Source: an uncultured SAR86 cluster bacterium
Lineage (GTDB): Bacteria > Pseudomonadota > Gammaproteobacteria > Magnimaribacterales > D2472
Direction of reading: 5' to 3'
DNA: 64,000 nucleotides
Assembly (NCBI GenBank): GCA_902601475.1
Contig: CACKNK010000002.1
Location: forward strand, 62,001-126,000
The notes beneath the pieces are model-generated. The model did not search any database, had not been told where the DNA came from, and saw only the letters and a list, made by a program, of their open reading frames with translations. Both the position numbers and the translations under genes were made by a program. Shown here one piece after another: positions 41,183-54,852 of the stretch. Positions within the stretch are counted from its first letter, which is position 1, and each line of letters starts with the position of its first letter.

Positions 41183-42532
41183 ATGCCTGCAAATTCAATG
41201 GATGAACTCGTTTCTTTGTGTAAGAGGCGAGGATTTATTTTTCAATCTGGAGAAATTTATGGTGGTCTTCAGGGAATATATGACTATGGTCCAATGGGCG
41301 TAGAGCTTAAGAAGAATATTAAGGATTCCTGGTGGTCATCAATGGTCTATAGAAGAGATGATATTGAAGGCTTGGATGCATCAATATTAACTAACCCAAA
41401 AGTACTTAAATATTCGGGACACGAGGATACTTTTTCAGATCCATTGGTTGATTGTAAGGATTGTAATGGACGTTTTAGAGCCGATCACTTAGATGATAGT
41501 AAGTGCCCACTTTGTGGTTCTATAAACCTAACAGATCCGCGCCCATTTAACCTAATGTTCAAGACGGCAGTAGGGCCTGTTGATGATGGTAAAAATTTTG
41601 CTTATTTAAGGCCTGAAACAGCTCAGCAAATTTTCACAAACTTTAAAAATGTATTGGATTCAAATCCTAAAAGTTTACCATTTGGAATAGCTCAAATTGG
41701 TAAAGCTTTTAGGAATGAGATTACACCAAGAAATTTTATTTTTAGAGTGCGCGAATTTGAGCAAATGGAGTTAGAGTTTTTTGTAAAAAATGGTGATGAT
41801 GAAAAATGGCATGAATATTGGTTAGAAGAGAGATTGTCATGGTGGGAAGATCAAGGAGTTCCTAGATCAAGTCTTGAAATTTTGGATGTTCCTCAGGATG
41901 AGCTCTCTCATTATTCAAAAAAAACATATGATCTTATGTATAAGTTTCCACATGGAGTTGAAGAACTAGAGGGAATAGCTAACAGGACAGACTTTGATCT
42001 TGGTTCTCATAGCAAAAATCAAAATGAATTTGAAATAACAGCCAAGGTTACAAATAATAAAGAATCTAATTCTAAGCTCGCTGTTCATAACTTAGATGAA
42101 AAAAAATGGGAGATACCATATGTAATTGAGCCTTCTGCTGGAGTTGATAGAGCATTTCTTGCAATACTTAATGAGGCATACAACGAGGAAAGCCTTCCTG
42201 ATGGAAAGACAAGAACTGTATTAAAGCTTTCAAAACATCTTGCTCCCATATCTGCTGCTGTGATTCCCCTCAAAAAAAATGATAATAAATTAGTAAACCT
42301 AGCTAAGGATGTTAAGGATCAGTTACAGCAAGTATCAAACCGCAGAATAATTCTCGAAAATACTGGGAACATAGGAAAAAGCTACAGAAAACATGATGAA
42401 ATTGGAACGCCAACCTGCATTACAATTGATTACGACAGTATAGAGAAAAATACAGTTACTCTTAGAGATAGAGATACAATGGATCAAAAAACAATAGATA
42501 TAGATGATATTAATAAACATCTGTTGATATAA
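41183..42532 (+). CDS. glyS: glycyl-tRNA synthetase, single-chain (alpha2) type
   Basis: [78 protein letters not shown]. Confidence 0.95.
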   Translation: MPANSMDELVSLCKRRGFIFQSGEIYGGLQGIYDYGPMGVELKKNIKDSWWSSMVYRRDDIEGLDASILTNPKVLKYSGHEDTFSDPLVDCKDCNGRFRADHLDDSKCPLCGSINLTDPRPFNLMFKTAVGPVDDGKNFAYLRPETAQQIFTNFKNVLDSNPKSLPFGIAQIGKAFRNEITPRNFIFRVREFEQMELEFFVKNGDDEKWHEYWLEERLSWWEDQGVPRSSLEILDVPQDELSHYSKKTYDLMYKFPHGVEELEGIANRTDFDLGSHSKNQNEFEITAKVTNNKESNSKLAVHNLDEKKWEIPYVIEPSAGVDRAFLAILNEAYNEESLPDGKTRTVLKLSKHLAPISAAVIPLKKNDNKLVNLAKDVKDQLQQVSNRRIILENTGNIGKSYRKHDEIGTPTCITIDYDSIEKNTVTLRDRDTMDQKTIDIDDINKHLLI

Positions 42533-42540
42533 ATTAACAA

Positions 42541-46229
<3,689 letters not shown>

Positions 46230-47327
46230 CTAGATAAGAAGCGGCATTACAACATATTTTGGAAAATCAGCATCAGGTGGAAGCATTAAACAGCTTTTGT
46301 CAGATCCAAAGAATTTTATATTACAAATATTTCCTTCTTGGTGGCTCAATATTTCTTGCAAATAATTAACATTAAAAGCTATATCAATATTTTCACCAGA
46401 ATAATTAACGCTCAGGGTTTCCTCTCCAGCCTCTTCCTCAGGATTATTTGCAGAGACCATCAAACTTCCATCAGATACATTCAACCTAATCCCCCTATAC
46501 TTATCACTTGATAAAACACTAACCCTGCTTAGACTTTCAGAAAGCTCTTTTACATCAACCTCAAGAACAAAACTATCACCAGATGGAATGACTTGATTAA
46601 AATCAGGGTAATTTCCATCAATCAACTTGCTTTTAAAGGTTATATTTCCTGTATTAAGCTCGATTGAAGAATCAGTTATTAGTAATGAGACTTCCCCGTC
46701 TGAATCAGCAAGAAATTTTGTCATCTCATTTACAGACTTTCTGGGGACTATTCCAGAAAAAGAGCTTCCTGGTGACACTTTAAATGTGTTTATAGCTAAC
46801 CTGTGCGCATCTGTTGCTACAGCGGTTAAAAGGTCATCTTTGAGCTCCAAGTAGAGTCCATTTAAATAGTGTCTCCAATCCTGATTGCCCATAGCAAAAG
46901 ATGTTGTTGAAAAGATTTTTCTCAGATCTTTTGAGTTAACTTTTAATTGTTCTCCATTTTCTTGATTCTCAAATATAGGAAAGTCATCACTTGGAAGTGT
47001 TGCTAGTGAGTACTTTCCTGAGGGTGTTTTAAGTTGAATTTTATCTCCTGAAAGTTTAATTTCTATGCTTGATCCATCGGGTATTAGTCGACATAAATCG
47101 TTTAATTTTTTAGCAGAGGTTGTAGTTCTTCCCTCGCTAGAAACACTCTCTAGTGTACCGCTTGTTCTTACTTCTGACTCTAAGTCTGTTGCGGTTAAAT
47201 GAAAACCTGATTCATTAACCTCAAGAAGTACGTTTGCTAAAATCGGAAGGGTTTGTTTTTTTTCAACAACACCCAGGGTTACTCCAAGAGCCTTGGTAAT
47301 GTCCTCTTTTTTAAATACTGCTTGCAT
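46230..47327 (-). CDS. dnaN: DNA polymerase III beta sliding clamp
   Basis: ORF; ITKALGVTLGVVEKKQTLPILANVLLEV, C-terminal YVVMPLLI-like. Confidence 0.96.
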   Translation of the reverse strand: MQAVFKKEDITKALGVTLGVVEKKQTLPILANVLLEVNESGFHLTATDLESEVRTSGTLESVSSEGRTTTSAKKLNDLCRLIPDGSSIEIKLSGDKIQLKTPSGKYSLATLPSDDFPIFENQENGEQLKVNSKDLRKIFSTTSFAMGNQDWRHYLNGLYLELKDDLLTAVATDAHRLAINTFKVSPGSSFSGIVPRKSVNEMTKFLADSDGEVSLLITDSSIELNTGNITFKSKLIDGNYPDFNQVIPSGDSFVLEVDVKELSESLSRVSVLSSDKYRGIRLNVSDGSLMVSANNPEEEAGEETLSVNYSGENIDIAFNVNYLQEILSHQEGNICNIKFFGSDKSCLMLPPDADFPKYVVMPLLI

Positions 47328-48649
47328 TAATTTGTGAGTGTTCTAGTGAGGTTTCTATAATCTTCCTCAAGTGAAGGTAGTTCTTTCCTGAGCTCAGCTA
47401 TTTTTGAGCATGCATGAATGACTGTTGTGTGGTCGCGACCATTAAAAGACTCACCTATTTCAGGCAGGCTGTGGTTGGTAAGCTCTTTGGTTAGTGCCAT
47501 GGCGAGTTGTCTTGGCCTGGTAATGGACCTACTTCTTCTTTTAGATAAAAGGTCTGAAAGTTTTATATTGTAATACTCTGCAACTGTTTTCTGGATGTTT
47601 TCTATTGAAACCATTTTTGCAGAAATAACAAACAAATCCTTTAGGGACTCTTTAACGAAAGGAACATCAATTTTTGTATTAGAAAACCTTGCATTTGCAA
47701 CCACCCTTTTTAATGCCCCCTCTAACTCTCTAATATTTGATCTAATTCTTTGTGCAATATAAATAGCGCAATCATTGGGCAGTTCAACACCCATAAGTTG
47801 TGCTTTTCTTAGTAATACAGCTGCTCTGGTTTCTAGCTCTGGTGGCTCAACAATAACAGGCAGGCCCCAACCAAGCCTAGACTTTAGTCTTTCTTCTAAA
47901 CCGTCAATTTCTTTTGGGTATTTATCACAGGTCAGCACCATTTGGTGATTTCTATCCAACAAAGTGTTGAAGGTGTGAAAAAACTCTTCTTGTGATTGTT
48001 CTTTGCCAGCAAAAAACTGAATGTCGTCTATCAATAACGCATCAGCGTTTCTGTAAAAAGATTTGAACTCACTCATAGCCCCTAATTGCAAAGCCTTTAC
48101 CATGTCAGCAACAAATTTTTCAGAATGCACATAAACAATTCTCTTTTTTGGGCTGTTTCTAAGAATTTCATTTCCTACTGCGTGCATTAAATGAGTTTTT
48201 CCAAGACCAACACCCCCATATATAAAGAGTGGGTTGTAGTCTCCTTTTGGGTTTTGGGCAACCTGTTTGGCAGCAGCCAGTGCCATATGGTTAGATTTAC
48301 CCTCAACAAAAGTACCAAATGTAAAAGCTTGAACCAAACCTGGATTTCTGTCTTCAGAAGAGTCAAGTTTGTCAACAAATGTTGACTTATCAAGTGTTTT
48401 AAAAATTATTTCCTTTTCGGGGTCAATGCCATTAAGCGCATCACTGATGTCATCTAAAAAATTCTCTCTTACATGGTTTAAGATAAAGTCATTTGGCGCT
48501 TTTAACTCTAATGAGTTGTTGGTTGTTTCTGCAGAAAGGGGTTTTATCCAGGTGTTAAAGTCCTCTGATGAAAGCCTTGACTCAAGAAGGCCTGAACATT
48601 GTGTCCAAAGTTCCAATATATCTCTCCGGTTTTGAAACAAGTCTAGCAA
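47327..48649 (-). CDS. dnaA: chromosomal replication initiator DnaA
   Basis: ORF with TTG start; [45 protein letters not shown]. Confidence 0.97.
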   Translation of the reverse strand: MLDLFQNRRDILELWTQCSGLLESRLSSEDFNTWIKPLSAETTNNSLELKAPNDFILNHVRENFLDDISDALNGIDPEKEIIFKTLDKSTFVDKLDSSEDRNPGLVQAFTFGTFVEGKSNHMALAAAKQVAQNPKGDYNPLFIYGGVGLGKTHLMHAVGNEILRNSPKKRIVYVHSEKFVADMVKALQLGAMSEFKSFYRNADALLIDDIQFFAGKEQSQEEFFHTFNTLLDRNHQMVLTCDKYPKEIDGLEERLKSRLGWGLPVIVEPPELETRAAVLLRKAQLMGVELPNDCAIYIAQRIRSNIRELEGALKRVVANARFSNTKIDVPFVKESLKDLFVISAKMVSIENIQKTVAEYYNIKLSDLLSKRRSRSITRPRQLAMALTKELTNHSLPEIGESFNGRDHTTVIHACSKIAELRKELPSLEEDYRNLTRTLTN

Positions 48650-48689
48650 AAATTAACAAGATATCTACAGCATAAACCAATGAATTTTT

Positions 48690-48698
48690 TGTGGATAA
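48690..48698 (-). promoter_or_regulatory. perfect DnaA box TTATCCACA in dnaA-rpmH intergenic region
   Basis: TGTGGATAA on + strand, followed by a TTGTGGCTA near-match and AT-rich sequence. Confidence 0.7.
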
Positions 48699-48789
48699 CT
48701 TGTGGCTATCTTTATATTGAAATTCTTTTTTTATTTTATGGAAAAAAAAATACTTTACTATATAATTTTGCCCCTATTTAGAGTTAACC

Positions 48790-48924
48790 ATGAAAAGAAC
48801 CTTTCAACCCAGTAATATTAAAAGAAAAAGAACTCATGGCTTTAGGGCTAGAATGGCAACCAAAGCAGGTAGAGCTGTGCTTTCTAATAGAAGAAAAAAG
48901 GGTAGGAAAGTCCTATCAGCTTAG
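48790..48924 (+). CDS. rpmH: 50S ribosomal protein L34
   Basis: 44 aa [44 protein letters not shown]; missing from ORF track. Confidence 0.97.
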   Translation: MKRTFQPSNIKRKRTHGFRARMATKAGRAVLSNRRKKGRKVLSA

Positions 48925-48942
48925 CCATACCATGCTCATAGG

Positions 48943-49203
48943 GTGAGAGCAAATTTAAAAATTTTTTTTAAAAAGTCTTATTCCGTCAAACCGGGGACAT
49001 TTATAGTGGTAAGAAAAAAAGATTATCCTAGGGCCGTGGATCGAAATAAGATAAAAAGACAAATAAAAAATGCTCTTGCTCAAACCTATAAAGCGGATCA
49101 GTCTAAAGATCTTGTTTGTGTTGTGGGTGGAGGGTTGTTGGGTGAATCATACGTGGGAATAAAAAAATTGGTCTCATTAGAACTGTCTAAGGTAAATGCG
49201 TAA
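48943..49203 (+). CDS. rnpA: ribonuclease P protein component (short)
   Basis: ORF with GTG start after rpmH; AVDRNKIKRQIKNAL is the RNxxKRxxR-type RNR motif. Confidence 0.88.
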   Translation: MRANLKIFFKKSYSVKPGTFIVVRKKDYPRAVDRNKIKRQIKNALAQTYKADQSKDLVCVVGGGLLGESYVGIKKLVSLELSKVNA

Positions 49204-49405
49204 TATCGCCATACGTTTGGTTCGGGGCTACCAGTGGCTTATAAGCCCACTAATTGGTGACAATTGTAGATTTCATCCCACCTGTTCAGAATATTGTGTA
49301 GAATCGATTCACAAACATGGGGTAGTTGTTGGTGGCTGGTATTCTTTGGTAAGAATATTAAGATGTGGTCCATGGTCTAAAGGTGGGATAGATGAGGTTA
49401 AATGA
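49196..49405 (+). CDS. yidD: membrane protein insertion efficiency factor YidD
   Basis: ORF; YQWLISPLIGDNCRFHPTCSEYCVESI. Confidence 0.95.
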   Translation: MRNIAIRLVRGYQWLISPLIGDNCRFHPTCSEYCVESIHKHGVVVGGWYSLVRILRCGPWSKGGIDEVK

Positions 49406-50943
49406 TGAGTTTTAGGTTGTTGTGGGTCCTGATGGTGGGTTTGTTTGCGTACCTTCTTTTTTGGGAGTGGTCACAGGAGTCTGCGGCAAAGGCAGAGCTT
49501 GTTGCAACCACAAGAATTGACGAGATTTCTTCTGGTGTCGATAGTGTTGATAGCTCAAATGCTTCAAAAATAAGTAATGGCTCTATAACCCTTGTGGTTG
49601 ATAATTCAAGCGGCTCAATAATTGGTGTAGAGCTTAGCGAATATCCTGTGCTTCAAAAAGCGGGCTCTCCAAATGTTAGGTTGTTAGGGTCAGAGGGTGC
49701 GTTTAAGTTTTATGTCAAAAGTGGTTTTGGTGTTGAAAGCCCTGTCTTTTCTCTAAAAAATAATGATGGTTCTAGCATCACGCTTGTTTCGGATGACGGT
49801 CTTTACAAAAAAGTTATATCAATCAAAGAGGGGTATTTGGTTGATATTAATGATAGTTATTTGGGCGGGAATAAACCTGGAGATCCTTTTGTTGCAATGT
49901 ATCGAACTGATGGTAAGCCCTTAGATGCTACAGATTCATGGATTGATAACGCCTCATATGTTGGGGTGGCCTTTAATACTCCTGATGATCCCTATGATAG
50001 TTACAGGCTACGCTCTGTTGATGAAAGGCTAATGTTTGATCAGGTTGGTGGTTGGGTTGGTTTTATTCAAAAGTATTTTTTAACCGCTTTGCTGGTTAAC
50101 CCAAATGATGTGGTGACAATGTTCGCAAATCCTCCTAGCGTTCCTGGTGGTGTTTACTCGATGGGTTCCATTGTTAGAGAAAAATCGGTTTCTGATATTA
50201 ACTCAGGTGTTTCACATGGGTTGTTTTTTGGGCCAAAAGTCAGGTCCGATCTTATGCTAATTGCCAAGGATTTAGAGCTTTCTATTGATATGGGGTGGTT
50301 TTGGTTTTTAGCCCAACCCCTTGTCATGTTGCTTGTGGTTATAAATGACTTTATTAATAATTGGGGTGTATCAATTTTGTTGTTGACTGTAGTGGTTAAG
50401 TTGTTGCTTTGGCCAATCTCTGCAGCTGGATTTAGGTCAATGGCAAAAATGCGTGTAGCACAGCCAAAGCTTCAGGAGATACAGCAGCGCTATAAAGATG
50501 ATAGACAAAAGCTGGGTGTTGAGATGATGGCGTTGTATAAAAAAGAGAAGATTAATCCAGCTGGGGGTTGTTTTCCGATGTTGTTACAGTTTCCTGTTTT
50601 TATTGCTCTTTTCTTTGCTCTCAGAGAAATTGTTGAGCTTAGGCATGCGCCTTTCTTTTTTTGGTTACAGGATCTCTCGGCCCCGGATCCTTATTTTGTT
50701 TTGCCAGTCCTAATGGGTGGGCTTATGTATTTAACTCAGCAGCTAAACCCAACGCCTCCCAACATGGATCCAATGCAGGTTCAGGTTATGAAGTACATGC
50801 CTGTTTTGTTCTCTGTGTTTTTTATTTTTCTACCATCAGGATTGGTTTTGTACTCGGTTGCCAACGCCTTATTTTCGCTGGTTCAACAGCGTATGATGTA
50901 TAGAAAATATGGTGCTGCCTCACATCATAACTCTGGTGGTTAG
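49402..50943 (+). CDS. yidC: membrane protein insertase YidC
   Basis: ORF; KLLLWPISAAGFRSMAKMRVAQPKLQEIQQRYKDDRQKLGVEMMALYKKEKINPAGGCFPMLLQFPVFIALFF. Confidence 0.96.
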   Translation: MMSFRLLWVLMVGLFAYLLFWEWSQESAAKAELVATTRIDEISSGVDSVDSSNASKISNGSITLVVDNSSGSIIGVELSEYPVLQKAGSPNVRLLGSEGAFKFYVKSGFGVESPVFSLKNNDGSSITLVSDDGLYKKVISIKEGYLVDINDSYLGGNKPGDPFVAMYRTDGKPLDATDSWIDNASYVGVAFNTPDDPYDSYRLRSVDERLMFDQVGGWVGFIQKYFLTALLVNPNDVVTMFANPPSVPGGVYSMGSIVREKSVSDINSGVSHGLFFGPKVRSDLMLIAKDLELSIDMGWFWFLAQPLVMLLVVINDFINNWGVSILLLTVVVKLLLWPISAAGFRSMAKMRVAQPKLQEIQQRYKDDRQKLGVEMMALYKKEKINPAGGCFPMLLQFPVFIALFFALREIVELRHAPFFFWLQDLSAPDPYFVLPVLMGGLMYLTQQLNPTPPNMDPMQVQVMKYMPVLFSVFFIFLPSGLVLYSVANALFSLVQQRMMYRKYGAASHHNSGG

Positions 50944-50954
50944 GTTTCAAGACA

Positions 50955-52268
50955 ATGATTTTTGCTCTTGCGACACCTGTAGGTAAGTCAGCTATAGCAG
51001 TTATAAGGGTCGCTGGGGAGGGCTGTCATAAAAAAATAAATGCTTCTCTAGACAAGCCAATTAATGCCTTTGGTCAAGTGTTCCTTAGAGATTTAAGGTC
51101 TCGTGAGGGGGTTCTTGATAGTTGTATGTTGGTTTTTTATAAAGGTCCGAAAAGTTACTGCGGTGAGGATATGGTTGAAATTTTTTCACATGGGGGGCTT
51201 GGTGTAATTAAGGGTATTGTTGGTTTTTTGGGGCAGCTTGGTATGCGCGAGGCTGAACCCGGAGAATTTACAAGGCTGTCCGTGGCTAATAATAAAATGT
51301 CTCTCAATGAAGCTGAAATGGTTTCAACTCTCATCGACTCTATTGATGAGCATGAGATAATGCTAAGTGTTGCTGCAATTTCTGGGGCTTTGTCTGAGAG
51401 GGTTGTCCGGATTGGGGATTCAATTGATTTATTAAGGGTGGAATTAGAATCTCAAATTGATTTCTCAGATGAAGATGGGGTTAATGAGGAGAATGTTGGT
51501 CGGTTGGGAGCTATGTGTAATGACACAATCAAACAGTTGGGCAACCTCAGAAATAATTCAAGGCTGGTGGATGATGTCGGGGAGAAAAAAAGTGTTTTGT
51601 TGGTGGGTCCACCTAACTCGGGAAAATCCTCATTGTTTAATAGTATGTTGGGAAGGACAAGATCTATCACATCTAATATTGCAGGAACAACTCGAGATAT
51701 GATTGAAAGTGAGATGGTTTTTAATTCAAATAAATTCAGTCTTTTTGATTCTGCTGGGATAAGAGATACGAATGATGAGATCGAATCTAGCGGTATATCA
51801 TTGGTTTTGCAGGAAGTAAAAAATCAATCATTGGTGTTAGTGGTGGTTGATAGCACTTGTTTAGATTTTATAGAGGCTTCAAAAAAGATATTAAAAGATG
51901 TTCCACACATCATCATATTAAATAAATCTGACCTTGGTGATTGTGATTCTCACCCAGATGTGGATTTTACAGTCTCCGCAAAAACTGGTTTTGGTATAAG
52001 CGGGTTGGTGAAAAGGGTGGCCAAATTAATCAGTTCAGCCAATCAAGATAAAGAGCGCCTTTTTCTAATTAATAACAGGCAAGCAAAGCTTATTGATGAG
52101 GCAACTGTGTGTTGTGTAAATTGCTTAGAAAAAATATCCATAGAGGATTTTGAGTTGGCTGCAGAAGAGCTCAAACAGTCACGTGCCCGTCTTGATGATT
52201 TTATTGGGTCCAAGTCTGCAGATGATTTGCTGGGTGACATATTTGAGAATTTTTGTATTGGGAAATGA
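50955..52268 (+). CDS. mnmE: tRNA modification GTPase MnmE
   Basis: ORF; FALATPVGKSAIAVIRVAG, GPPNSGKSSLFNSMLGRTRSITSNIAGTTRD, C-terminal FCIGK. Confidence 0.96.
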   Translation: MIFALATPVGKSAIAVIRVAGEGCHKKINASLDKPINAFGQVFLRDLRSREGVLDSCMLVFYKGPKSYCGEDMVEIFSHGGLGVIKGIVGFLGQLGMREAEPGEFTRLSVANNKMSLNEAEMVSTLIDSIDEHEIMLSVAAISGALSERVVRIGDSIDLLRVELESQIDFSDEDGVNEENVGRLGAMCNDTIKQLGNLRNNSRLVDDVGEKKSVLLVGPPNSGKSSLFNSMLGRTRSITSNIAGTTRDMIESEMVFNSNKFSLFDSAGIRDTNDEIESSGISLVLQEVKNQSLVLVVVDSTCLDFIEASKKILKDVPHIIILNKSDLGDCDSHPDVDFTVSAKTGFGISGLVKRVAKLISSANQDKERLFLINNRQAKLIDEATVCCVNCLEKISIEDFELAAEELKQSRARLDDFIGSKSADDLLGDIFENFCIGK

Positions 52269-52299
52269 TGGGGGTATCTTGTTGGGATTTTGGTATAAA

Positions 52300-52475
52300 A
52301 AATAATATGCACAGTTTATACATTTGCATGCCACAAAAGAGTAAGAAAGCTTATCCCTGTTTATCAACAGCCCCAAGCTTATGCACGGACAGCCTTACAA
52401 GGAGATACCAACAGAAAAAACACTCCTTAATAAAAACAACTAAAAATATGTATTTATATTTATTATTATTCTTAT
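52300..52475. other. candidate oriC: DnaA-box-like cluster plus AT-rich tract between mnmE and mnmG
   Basis: ATATGCACA 52305-52313, TTATCCCTG 52351-52359, TTATCAACA 52361-52369, TTATGCACG 52379-52387, then AT-rich 52426-52475; strand composition flips here; next to mnmG as in Enterobacteria and Vibrio. Confidence 0.5.
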
Positions 52476-54305
52476 ATGTTTGATGTTTTAGTTGTTGGTG
52501 GTGGTCATGCAGGGGTTGAGGCAGCTCATGCATGCCATAGATTGGGATTAAAGTGCGGCCTAATAACCCATAAAAAAAATACCATCGGTCAGATGTCTTG
52601 TAATCCCGCAATTGGTGGGCTGGGAAAATCTCATATCGTAAAGGAAATTGATGCTATGGGCGGCATTATGGCACAAGCAACTGACATGTCAGGCATACAG
52701 TTCAGAACCCTCAACACACGCAAGGGACCAGCAGTTCAAGCACTAAGAGCGCAATGTGATAGATATCTTTACAAGCAATCCATTCAATCAATCATTAATA
52801 ATTCAAACATTGAAGTTATGGAGGGCGAGGTTACCGACCTTATTGTTGAAAAAGACAAAGTGATGGGCGTAATCACAGACTCTTTGGGAGCCATAGAAGC
52901 TAAAAAAACCATTTTAACAACAGGCACCTTTTTGAACGGCATCTTGTATACCGGAGACGAGAAAAAGTCAGGTGGGAGAGTTGGAGATAAACCTTCCATC
53001 CCACTATCTCAAAAACTTTACGATCTTAAGCTTCCAATGGGAAGGCTTAAAACAGGTACCCCAGCAAGAATAAAAATGTCTTCACTGAATCTCGGAGTAA
53101 TGGAGGAGCAGCCAGGCGACAGCCCAACACCCTTCATGAGCAGCCTTCAAGAAAAACATCCTCACCCAACACAACTGTCTTGTTACATAACCAGGACAAC
53201 ACCGGCAACCAAGAAAATTATTGAAGAAAACTTACACCTTTCTGCAATGTACTCTGGTCAAATATCTGGAATCGGGCCTCGCTACTGTCCATCCATCGAA
53301 GATAAGGTTTTTAAATTTAAAGACAAAGAGACCCACCAGGTATTTATTGAGCCCGAAGGAATCAATGTTGATCTGGTATATCCCAACGGCATATCAAGCA
53401 GCCTACCCAAACAAACCCAAGAAAGATTTATTAGAACAATAACCGGTCTAGAAAATTGTGAGATAGATGAGTTTGGATACGCTGTTGAGTATGATTTTAT
53501 AGACCCAAGAAACCTTAATGACACCCTTGAAACAAAATTCTTCAACAACTTTTACCTCGCAGGACAAATTAATGGGACCACTGGTTACGAAGAGGCAGCC
53601 GCACAAGGACTAATGGCCGGGGTTAACGCGTGTAAGTCTTTGTTAAAAGAAAAGCCCTTTGTTCTAGAAAGACACGAATCTTATATTGGAGTATTAATTA
53701 ATGATCTTATCTCTCATGGTGTTACTGAGCCCTATCGAATGTTTACTAGCAGAGCAGAACACAGACTTATGTTGTCACAAGACACAGCAAGAGAAAGGCT
53801 CACAATTAAAGCGAACGACATTGGGCTAATCAATCAAAAAGATTTTAAGTCTTTTAAAAAAGAAGAGCAGGAATATCAAGGCTTTAAAAAACTTCTCGAC
53901 AAGAAAAAACTTTCAAAACCTTTTGAGGGGACAACGGCTCTTGAGGTCTTAAAAAGAACAGATGTAAGCACAGCAAAACTTAAACAAGCCATCGGAGAAG
54001 AGCTTGCATCTCACCCCCAAATCGAACGAGCAATCATAGATCAGAGGTATAGCGGGTATATAAAAAAACAACTCAGAGAAATTGAGACAAACAAAAAGCA
54101 CTTTTCAACAAGAATACCCACGGGGCTTGATTATTCATTGATACCTGGATTATCAAACGAGATTCAAGAGAAGCTTTCAAACCTTCGGCCACCAAGCATA
54201 GGGGTCGCAGCCCAGCTTGAGGGGGTAACCCCAGCAAGCATTAACCTACTAAGAATTTATCTTAGAAAACAACCAAATCAAAATGTTGAGAAAGAAACAG
54301 GTTGA
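52476..54305 (+). CDS. mnmG: tRNA uridine-5-carboxymethylaminomethyl modification enzyme MnmG
   Basis: ORF; DVLVVGGGHAGVEAAHA, MSCNPAIGGLGKSHIVKEIDAMGG, TSRAEHRLMLSQDTA. Confidence 0.97.
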   Translation: MFDVLVVGGGHAGVEAAHACHRLGLKCGLITHKKNTIGQMSCNPAIGGLGKSHIVKEIDAMGGIMAQATDMSGIQFRTLNTRKGPAVQALRAQCDRYLYKQSIQSIINNSNIEVMEGEVTDLIVEKDKVMGVITDSLGAIEAKKTILTTGTFLNGILYTGDEKKSGGRVGDKPSIPLSQKLYDLKLPMGRLKTGTPARIKMSSLNLGVMEEQPGDSPTPFMSSLQEKHPHPTQLSCYITRTTPATKKIIEENLHLSAMYSGQISGIGPRYCPSIEDKVFKFKDKETHQVFIEPEGINVDLVYPNGISSSLPKQTQERFIRTITGLENCEIDEFGYAVEYDFIDPRNLNDTLETKFFNNFYLAGQINGTTGYEEAAAQGLMAGVNACKSLLKEKPFVLERHESYIGVLINDLISHGVTEPYRMFTSRAEHRLMLSQDTARERLTIKANDIGLINQKDFKSFKKEEQEYQGFKKLLDKKKLSKPFEGTTALEVLKRTDVSTAKLKQAIGEELASHPQIERAIIDQRYSGYIKKQLREIETNKKHFSTRIPTGLDYSLIPGLSNEIQEKLSNLRPPSIGVAAQLEGVTPASINLLRIYLRKQPNQNVEKETG

Positions 54306-54852
54306 TGCCTACATCGAGGAAATTTTAAAATACAACTCAGTTCACAACCTTGTTAAAAGGTCATCAAGGGAACAAATTTACAAAGAAGACATACTCGACA
54401 CGCTTTTGTTTTTAGATCACTTTAAAACAGCAAAAAACATTTTAGATATAGGAACGGGCGCAGGGATTCCAGGAATGGTTTTGGCAATTCATCTCCCAAA
54501 AACTCAAATTACCCTTGCAGAAAAAAACCAAAAGAAAGCCTATTTTTTAGAAAAAACAATCAAAAAACTTAACATTTCAAATGCCTCCGTGTTTAACAAA
54601 AGCATAAATGAACAAACCCAACTTAAGAGCTTTAGTCACATAACAGCGAGAGCCCTCAGTGAGATTGAGAAAATTATTAACATATCATCACACCTTCTAG
54701 AAAAGGATGGAGAATACTTGCTATTTAAAGGCAAAAAGGAAATAGTCGAAAAGGAGATAGCAAGAATAAAAAAACACAAAACAGAAGTTTTTAAAAGCGA
54801 TCAAACAGACAAACAAAGACATCTTGTTAGAATAACAATTAACACGCAATGA
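54283..54852 (+). CDS. rsmG: 16S rRNA (guanine527-N7)-methyltransferase
   Basis: ORF; ILDIGTGAGIPGMVLAI, HITARALSEIEKII. Confidence 0.93.
   Translation: MLRKKQVDAYIEEILKYNSVHNLVKRSSREQIYKEDILDTLLFLDHFKTAKNILDIGTGAGIPGMVLAIHLPKTQITLAEKNQKKAYFLEKTIKKLNISNASVFNKSINEQTQLKSFSHITARALSEIEKIINISSHLLEKDGEYLLFKGKKEIVEKEIARIKKHKTEVFKSDQTDKQRHLVRITINTQ

Noticed and set aside
52180-52185. CACGTG near the end of mnmE as a second parS
   Set aside because: Flanks AGT-CACGTG-CCC are not palindromic and do not match the parS consensus
52253-52611. Overlapping short ORFs in the mnmE-mnmG spacer (52253..52483 +, 52179..52376 -, 52351..52611 -)
   Set aside because: Low-complexity translations with no recognisable family, mutually overlapping and overlapping mnmE/mnmG; better explained as non-coding origin-like sequence
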